A stretch of DNA of 64,000 bases, taken from the NCBI RefSeq assembly GCF_000210295.1, contig NC_026742.1, positions 248,001-312,000 on the forward strand. Reading direction: 5' to 3'. The translations under genes were made by a program, and so were the position numbers. Below the pieces are notes generated by a model, which had not been told where the DNA came from, made no database searches, and saw only the letters and a program-made list of their open reading frames with translations. The DNA comes from Trypanosoma brucei gambiense DAL972 (taxonomy: Eukaryota > Euglenozoa > Kinetoplastea > Trypanosomatida > Trypanosomatidae). Positions 59,554 through 64,000 of this stretch are shown here, in pieces (the stretch's first letter is position 1; every line of letters begins with the position of its first letter).

Positions 59554-59826
59554 TTATGCGTCATTTAAAAGGGTTAGAGGAAGAAAAGGGGGGCGATTGA
59601 GAAAGAATGGTGCAGAAACTTCTGAAGTCCGAACGCGCAGATGTCCATCAAACAACAAACGTACGGACATACAGCGTGGAGCAGGCAGCCACTGCGGTGA
59701 TGGTGTGTGTGGCGAATCCAGAACGAAGTAGGAACGCTCATGAGGGAAAGCGTCAACTTGGCGGAAGACATGGTTGGGATACTGTTTCAAGTTGTCCGTA
59801 AAGTCATATAGGAAAGACACATCCAA

Positions 59827-59896
59827 ATCTTGCAGCCCTTTGACACCCAAATCATCCAACATATCAAAGTAGTTGGTAGGGTAACACGGTACTGCT
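59827..59896. repeat. 70-bp direct repeat, copy 1
   Basis: Matches 59931-60000 with two mismatches; the offset is 104 bases. On the minus strand both copies encode the same DMLDDLGVKGLQDL-containing segment, in different frames relative to each other. Confidence 0.95.
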
Positions 59897-59930
59897 TTCA
59901 ACGAAGCACGAAAAACGCCAGAACAAAAAG

Positions 59931-60000
59931 ATCTTGCAGCCCTTTGACACCCAAATCATCCAACATATCAAAGCAGTCGGTAGGGTAACACGGTACTGCT
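59931..60000. repeat. 70-bp direct repeat, copy 2
   Basis: Matches 59827-59896 with two mismatches. On the minus strand this copy comes first and is followed by FVLAFFVLR and a stop. Confidence 0.95.
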
Positions 60001-60076
60001 ACCTCTCCCTTCCTCAAACGACGAATGGCAACTGCATTTCCCCCCACAACGCAACATTCACTACACTACAGCAAAC

Positions 60077-60118
60077 CTACCCAGAACAAGAGAGGAAAAA
60101 AGAGAAAAAAAAAAGAGG
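60077..60118 (-). promoter_or_regulatory. Candidate trans-splice acceptor for the broken gene
   Basis: The plus strand at 60089-60118 is nearly all purine, so the minus strand has a 30-base C/T tract. The first AG after it lies at 60077-60078, about 20 bases before the ATG at 60057. This spacing is typical of trypanosome splice acceptors. Pattern only. Confidence 0.4.
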
Positions 60119-60216
60119 TGATGAAATGGAAAAGGGGCAGATAGTCAATGTTGGCACGCTAGGTAGAATCCACTACTTTCGGTTGCCTGCCAGAGTGTTA
60201 AGAGCCAATTATACAC

Positions 60217-60496
60217 CTAGGCCGTCAGAATGTGCAAATCGTACCGCGTATTTACCGTGAAAACACCCTCGGTGTGTAGCCAAGGTTCGATATGCGACTT
60301 AGGCGACAAAACACCGTCAGTGAAGAGGTCACCCTGCTCTGCTGTCGTAATGATTCCCCGACCGCCATACATGGGTATGTGCACAACTCCATCGTTCGCT
60401 CATTCGGATGTTTTACCACACGCGAAATATGCGACACCATTGACCATCAGTGTGCGCAGTCGGTCAAGAATATCGTTGGTACCAATAGCTTTAACA
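60217..60496 (-). pseudogene. Disrupted continuation of the TCAIM-like coding sequence (one frameshift, one in-frame TGA)
   Basis: Directly after the stop of the TCAIM-like frame, another minus-strand frame reads protein-like sequence (DVKAIGTNDILDRLRTLM, then GVAYFACGKTSE), meets TGA at 60400-60402, and continues in the same frame for 60 codons (ANDGVVHIPMYGGRG to NTRYDLHILTA) to TAG at 60217. It has no start codon at its head. A single-base difference near 60495 would put it in frame with the upstream gene, so it is probably the lost C-terminus of that protein. Whether the breaks are real or sequencing errors cannot be decided here. Confidence 0.5.
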
Positions 60497-62521
60497 TCCA
60501 GGCTTTATCCCCCTGGTCAGTGTGGGAAACCCCTTCGGCTGCACTTTAGCATTGTTGATCTCCAGCACATCGCCCATCTTTTGATACTCAAACCTTCGAC
60601 TCTTCTTCCCATACGTACCACGCAGTTGGTCCAACATTTTCTTTGCAGCCTCTTCACGGTGCCAGCGATTGGTTAACATGAAAGTGTGTGCCATGTCATC
60701 AATGTCACTAGTTGGGGCTTGGTCCACATACGGTTCAGCGTAGAACCCTTCCCACTTCAGTTGATCCTCTGCTTCAGCGTCAGAGTTGAAGGTTACTGCA
60801 TGCGACAGAGGCCGCTCAACAGGAAGCGTGTCGACTCTACTATTACTGGACGCAAGATATTCATCCATATGAGGGTTTGTTTGTCGATACAAATGACGCA
60901 TGCGCTCAGCTACCGTTGGCGAGTCGTCACCACTCCGCTCTCCTTTTTCCTGACATTCCACCATCAACTCCTCATCATGTTGTTGTTTCCTTCGCCTTTC
61001 CTCTTCCTCCCGCTGCATTGCGCTTGCCGCCAGAAGTTCTTCTCGTTTGCGACTCTTCGCCTCCTGTTGAACCTCCTCCACATACCTCACAAGCGCATCA
61101 CCATCAAAATTGTACGGAAGCGCCAAAAGTCCGTTCGCCCAATCAATATCGACATCAGGGGAAAGAACGAAGGTCATTTCCGACCAATCCCATGGAGCGA
61201 GCGAGGGGCCTATACGGAACAGTTCCTTTGACCATTGTAACCGCTCGGCGTACGTGCAATCGTTGCTGAAGACGTCGACACCTCCTGGCTCAACCATAGT
61301 GCGAAATTCTTTCAGATGCCACAGTGTAGATTCCAACATTTGCTTGGACAGCTCATACAGACGCTGCTGCAGTGGAAGTTTAGGCGAGATTGCCTTTAAC
61401 CATGGGCGCAGCTGCTCCGAGGTGAGGCTGCAGTTAATGATAACCACACCGTTGGCTCGTGTTGCATGACGGTTCCCCACCTCCAGCGTTAACTTGGACA
61501 GCCCGTACTGAATCAACAGCTCCCTGTTGCGGTGAAGCAGCTCCATCAACCGCAAAGCATCTTGGTGACTGCACGAAACTAGAATGTCATCTAATTCCAG
61601 CGCTGTGCAAAGCTCGGCAATAAGTTGTTCGATAGTTGATGCGTATTGAGTGGCAACCTCACGGCAGCGGGCAACCCCTTTTTCGTTATGTGCCATGAAG
61701 CTGTGAAACTGCTCAGGGGTAAAATCCCATGGAATCGTTATTGTGCCAGTGAGGTCACCGATGCTAAATTGGTTCGATACAATGAGTGGCATTGACTCCC
61801 ACGCCGAGTAGTTCAGTTCCCCGAGGTGGCGCTGCAGTGTGCTCAGAGCGGCGGCGGACTGCAGTGGTGAAAGATCCCGAGAAAACAGAATTTGGTCGGC
61901 TTCAATGAGTTCCTGCAGTGTTGGAGCGGGTGTAAGGCTCCACTGTAGAGTCATACTTTCCACCGCCTCGTCAAGCAACGATTTAGGTCCAGTTGGGGCG
62001 CCTCGGTGTTGACTTCCTCTCGGCCGCCGCCTCAGTGGTTTTGCTTCCGCACGCGCCGCCGTGGCGTCCTCTGCCTCGGATATCGACTCTGTCACGGAAT
62101 CAATGCAAGCGGCCCGGCGAAGCAAATCGCGCAGAAATTTATTCACCGCACGTTCCACCGTTCCACGGTGATTGTCACTTGGTGCGAAATTCGAAGGGAG
62201 TTCAAAGGTAGATTGGATGATTGTTGGCGATAATGACCCATCTCCCATGCTGCGGCCCGCAAGCGAAGAAACTGGGGAACCGGACCCCTCCCTTCTTGTC
62301 TCACCATTACCCATGTTGTCGTCAGGTTTCCTGTAGAATGTAAGTGTAAACGACGAAGAGGGTGGCGGTTGAAGATGGCCACTCTTGAATGCCTTGGCCC
62401 AACTGAGCAACTCATTGAGGCGGGCAACAGAACTTTCATTAACCGTCTGTTGGCTACGGTTGTGGTGGAAAAAGTCAGGATGCACCTTCAAAAAAAAGGA
62501 ATGAAGGGCCTTCTTGTACAT
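60491..62521 (-). CDS. TCAIM-like protein with DUF4460 (J-like) and DUF4461 domains, 3' end probably disrupted
   Basis: A 676-residue frame. The N-terminus has the J-domain-like DUF4460 signature with HPD at 14-16 (FLKVHPDFF) and VNESSVARLNELL at about 28-40. A Ser/Arg-rich linker follows (75-200), then the DUF4461 region (about 205-560) with repeated short sandwich-like elements such as GTITIPWDFTPEQF and GLLALPYNFDGDAL, and a long E/R/Q-rich helix at about 480-530. Animal TCAIM, with the same domain pair, is mitochondrial; the role here is unknown. The frame ends abruptly in GIKPGC, and protein-like sequence continues in another frame below 60491, so the reported stop may not be the original one. 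The ATG at 62521 is preceded by a plausible splice tract. Confidence 0.75.
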   Translation of the reverse strand: MYKKALHSFFLKVHPDFFHHNRSQQTVNESSVARLNELLSWAKAFKSGHLQPPPSSSFTLTFYRKPDDNMGNGETRREGSGSPVSSLAGRSMGDGSLSPTIIQSTFELPSNFAPSDNHRGTVERAVNKFLRDLLRRAACIDSVTESISEAEDATAARAEAKPLRRRPRGSQHRGAPTGPKSLLDEAVESMTLQWSLTPAPTLQELIEADQILFSRDLSPLQSAAALSTLQRHLGELNYSAWESMPLIVSNQFSIGDLTGTITIPWDFTPEQFHSFMAHNEKGVARCREVATQYASTIEQLIAELCTALELDDILVSCSHQDALRLMELLHRNRELLIQYGLSKLTLEVGNRHATRANGVVIINCSLTSEQLRPWLKAISPKLPLQQRLYELSKQMLESTLWHLKEFRTMVEPGGVDVFSNDCTYAERLQWSKELFRIGPSLAPWDWSEMTFVLSPDVDIDWANGLLALPYNFDGDALVRYVEEVQQEAKSRKREELLAASAMQREEEERRRKQQHDEELMVECQEKGERSGDDSPTVAERMRHLYRQTNPHMDEYLASSNSRVDTLPVERPLSHAVTFNSDAEAEDQLKWEGFYAEPYVDQAPTSDIDDMAHTFMLTNRWHREEAAKKMLDQLRGTYGKKSRRFEYQKMGDVLEINNAKVQPKGFPTLTRGIKPGC

Positions 62522-63180
62522 TTTCCGTCGCTGCCACGGTCGTGATTGGATGGTACGCCCCCATCACGACGCACCGAGAAAGAAAAAAAAGCAAATGAAA
62601 ATGAGGAAGAGAATACACAAAGCACATCACTGACTTGGTGGACGCACTTAACCATCAATATAGTGCACATAATGGCACAATCGTTCGGTGGAAAAAAAAA
62701 AACATCCAGATATGAATGTAGACGAATCCTTTGACAATGCACGCACTACTTCACGGTACTCCTCTTACCGGATGAACCCGGGCATCAAAAGACAATTTGA
62801 AAGACGGCGTGCACTGCATACGGGGCAACAGCAAACGCCACCAGCCACGATGAGGAAAAAAAAAAAGAAACACCGCAAACACACCAAAACAAATACTTCA
62901 ATATTCAAAATGACGAAACATCGCTATAAGCAAACTTCCTCGGAGACAGAATTATTTTCTGTTTAAAAAGTTATCACTCCACTGTGTCACGCTCTGACGT
63001 ATTATAACCGCCTTTCTGCACATACTGATTCCCCTCATTCCCCCTCACAACACCCTTTACACATGCTAGTCTGCAATTATCTCCGCTTCTCAGTGAAGAG
63101 TAGAACGAGCGTAGTACAGGCGTAACACAAGGAAAAGGAAGTTTATTAGTATCGACGTAGCCCACCGGATTCAATGACAT
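62522..63180. other. Gene-free spacer upstream of the TCAIM-like gene
   Basis: About 660 bases with only short Lys/Arg-rich or hydrophobic frames from A-rich sequence. It holds the splice tract described at 62576-62590 and A runs near 62691-62702 and 62856-62867. Confidence 0.6.
62576..62590 (-). promoter_or_regulatory. Candidate polypyrimidine tract for trans-splicing of the TCAIM-like gene
   Basis: A purine run on the plus strand gives a T-rich tract on the minus strand about 55-70 bases before the ATG at 62521, with a CAG about 15 bases before that ATG. Pattern only. Confidence 0.4.
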
Positions 63181-63936
63181 TTACGTATGTAGGGAACGAG
63201 CAGCCGCAGCAGCAGCCTGTCGTCTTTGTTCATTTATTGTGTCGCGAATCATTGAAACCGCACGTTCTCCCGCCTCGTGAATGGCGGTGACAGCTCTACG
63301 CGCCTTCGCTGCGCTCTTCAATGTGACACGCATTGTCACTTGGCGATTCAGAAGCTGAGCTGCCGTCGGCATCAATGTTAAAAACATTGAACCATTGCTG
63401 TGCTCCGCGCTGCCTACGGCCGAGATGGATGAATGTCGACTTACCACACTGTTTTCACCCGCTGCCATATTCATCTGTGAGTTACGGTTGCTGCACATGG
63501 AAGGTGCTCCTTCCTTCTTCCGTACAGTGGTCAATATCAGTTGTTGCAGCCGCTGCTCCAGCTCGGAAGTGGTGAGGCCCAAAGTCTCTGGGTCGTAGTG
63601 CCGCTCTACATGAATAACCACATCGTTGCCACTGGTGTGCGTGTCGTTGGCCGCATTCCCTCCAACTTCGACAGAACACCTTACACCGCTCGCAATGGGG
63701 TGCACAAGCACAAGGGATTTACGAGAGGAGACACGAAAGGCAGAGTGCTTCACAAAGTACACAACAAGGAAAACGTCCCATTCCACAGCAACTGTCACAC
63801 ACACACGCCCCCATTTACCTTTGCATATGCGGTTCTTGTGTCGTTGTCGCCTGTCCAAGAGAAGGGCACCGTGTGCAATCGCATTGTAGGAGAGGTATTG
63901 TAAACGACGGAGCTTTTCAGCGAAAACTGACTCCAT
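63181..63936 (-). CDS. Unrecognised protein, possibly 5'-truncated by the window edge
   Basis: The frame from ATG at 63936 gives 251 residues, but it stays open upstream to the right edge of the window, adding at least 21 acidic, polar residues (for example DSTEDNDESIATS), so the true start may lie outside. Residues 20-130 alternate strands with hydrophobic and basic residues (AHGALLLDRRQRHKN, GRVCVTVAVEWDVFLVVYFV) in a manner loosely like a PH-type barrel; I do not assign it. A low-complexity Ser/Asn-rich stretch follows (about 145-180) and then an Ala/Arg-rich helix to the C-terminus (205-251). The composition is protein-like throughout and the strand agrees with all neighbours, so I think it is a real gene of unknown function. 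Confidence 0.6.
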   Translation of the reverse strand: MESVFAEKLRRLQYLSYNAIAHGALLLDRRQRHKNRICKGKWGRVCVTVAVEWDVFLVVYFVKHSAFRVSSRKSLVLVHPIASGVRCSVEVGGNAANDTHTSGNDVVIHVERHYDPETLGLTTSELEQRLQQLILTTVRKKEGAPSMCSNRNSQMNMAAGENSVVSRHSSISAVGSAEHSNGSMFLTLMPTAAQLLNRQVTMRVTLKSAAKARRAVTAIHEAGERAVSMIRDTINEQRRQAAAAAARSLHT

Positions 63937-64000
63937 GCTGGTGGCAATACTCTCGTCATTATCCTCTGTGCTATCTTGAGCGACACTGGGGGCACCGTTT

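Larger units (their letters stand above)
59554..60057 (-). pseudogene. Unrecognised broken gene with an internal 70-bp duplication
   Basis: On the minus strand a pyrimidine tract and AG are followed closely by ATG at 60057, but the protein-like frame beginning GNAVAIRRLRKGE is reached only by a one-base shift in a six-G run just after that ATG. It then reads a segment ending FDMLDDLGVKGLQDL, stops at 59898-59900, and the same segment reappears 104 bases on, in another frame, continuing DVSFLYDFTDNLKQ to the stop at 59554. The second frame has no ATG start of its own. I recognise no family. The simplest reading is a small gene broken by a tandem duplication and a homopolymer indel; sequencing error could explain the indel but hardly the duplication. 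Confidence 0.4.

Noticed and set aside
1..64000. tRNA, rRNA or snoRNA genes and transposable elements
   Set aside because: I looked in the spacers for tRNA-like box A and box B sequence, reverse transcriptase fragments and long poly-A-tailed elements and found nothing I could support by eye. A covariance-model scan would be needed to exclude small RNAs.

Overview
The window looks like nuclear DNA of a kinetoplastid, most likely Trypanosoma and probably the T. brucei group. Every gene I can support lies on the minus strand, none has an intron, spacers are long and rich in microsatellites and homopolymers, and pyrimidine tracts followed by AG precede several start codons on the minus strand, as expected for a polycistronic unit processed by trans-splicing. 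The products are eukaryotic (exportin-7, deoxyhypusine hydroxylase, TLC-domain membrane protein, KATNIP, TRAPP subunit), and a repetitive protein family with FAZ1-like domains points to trypanosomatids. Species assignment is inference.

Transcription runs from the right edge to the left. From right to left: an unrecognised gene possibly cut by the window edge (63.2-63.9 kb); a TCAIM-like DUF4460/DUF4461 protein with a disrupted 3' end (60.5-62.5); a degraded coding stretch with a 70-bp direct duplication (59.5-60.5); a TRAPPC2L/sedlin-like gene (58.4-59.1); exportin-7 (54.2-57.5); deoxyhypusine hydroxylase (51.7-52.6); a TLC-domain ER membrane protein (49.7-50.6); KATNIP (44.6-47.8); a 3.7-kb gene-poor, microsatellite-rich spacer; a giant repetitive gene (about 13.7-40.9); a 100-N assembly gap; a second, partial copy of the giant gene (10.0-13.6); two shorter paralogues, here called B (7.6-9.4) and A (4.4-6.6); and a SCO1/SCO2-type copper chaperone (1.4-2.5).

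The main feature is the family in 4.4-40.9 kb. Its three distinct members share an N-terminal plan: a small SH3/Tudor-like beta segment, a coiled coil, a roughly 100-residue domain that reads like the microtubule-binding tip of the dynein heavy-chain stalk, a return coiled coil, and then one or more copies of a W-containing alpha/beta domain that resembles the kinetoplastid FAZ1-type domain. In the giant member this last domain has been paired and amplified into about 42 in-register units of exactly 200 residues (600 bp), giving a predicted protein near 1 MDa. A plausible reading is a giant cytoskeletal or flagellum-attachment linker that touches microtubules at its N-terminus. Localisation and function are inferred, not shown.

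The repeat region is the least reliable part of the assembly. The gap has the arbitrary length of 100 N, the same N-terminal segment occurs on both sides of it, and the copy next to the gap carries single-base indels, so unit number and gene number should be treated as provisional.
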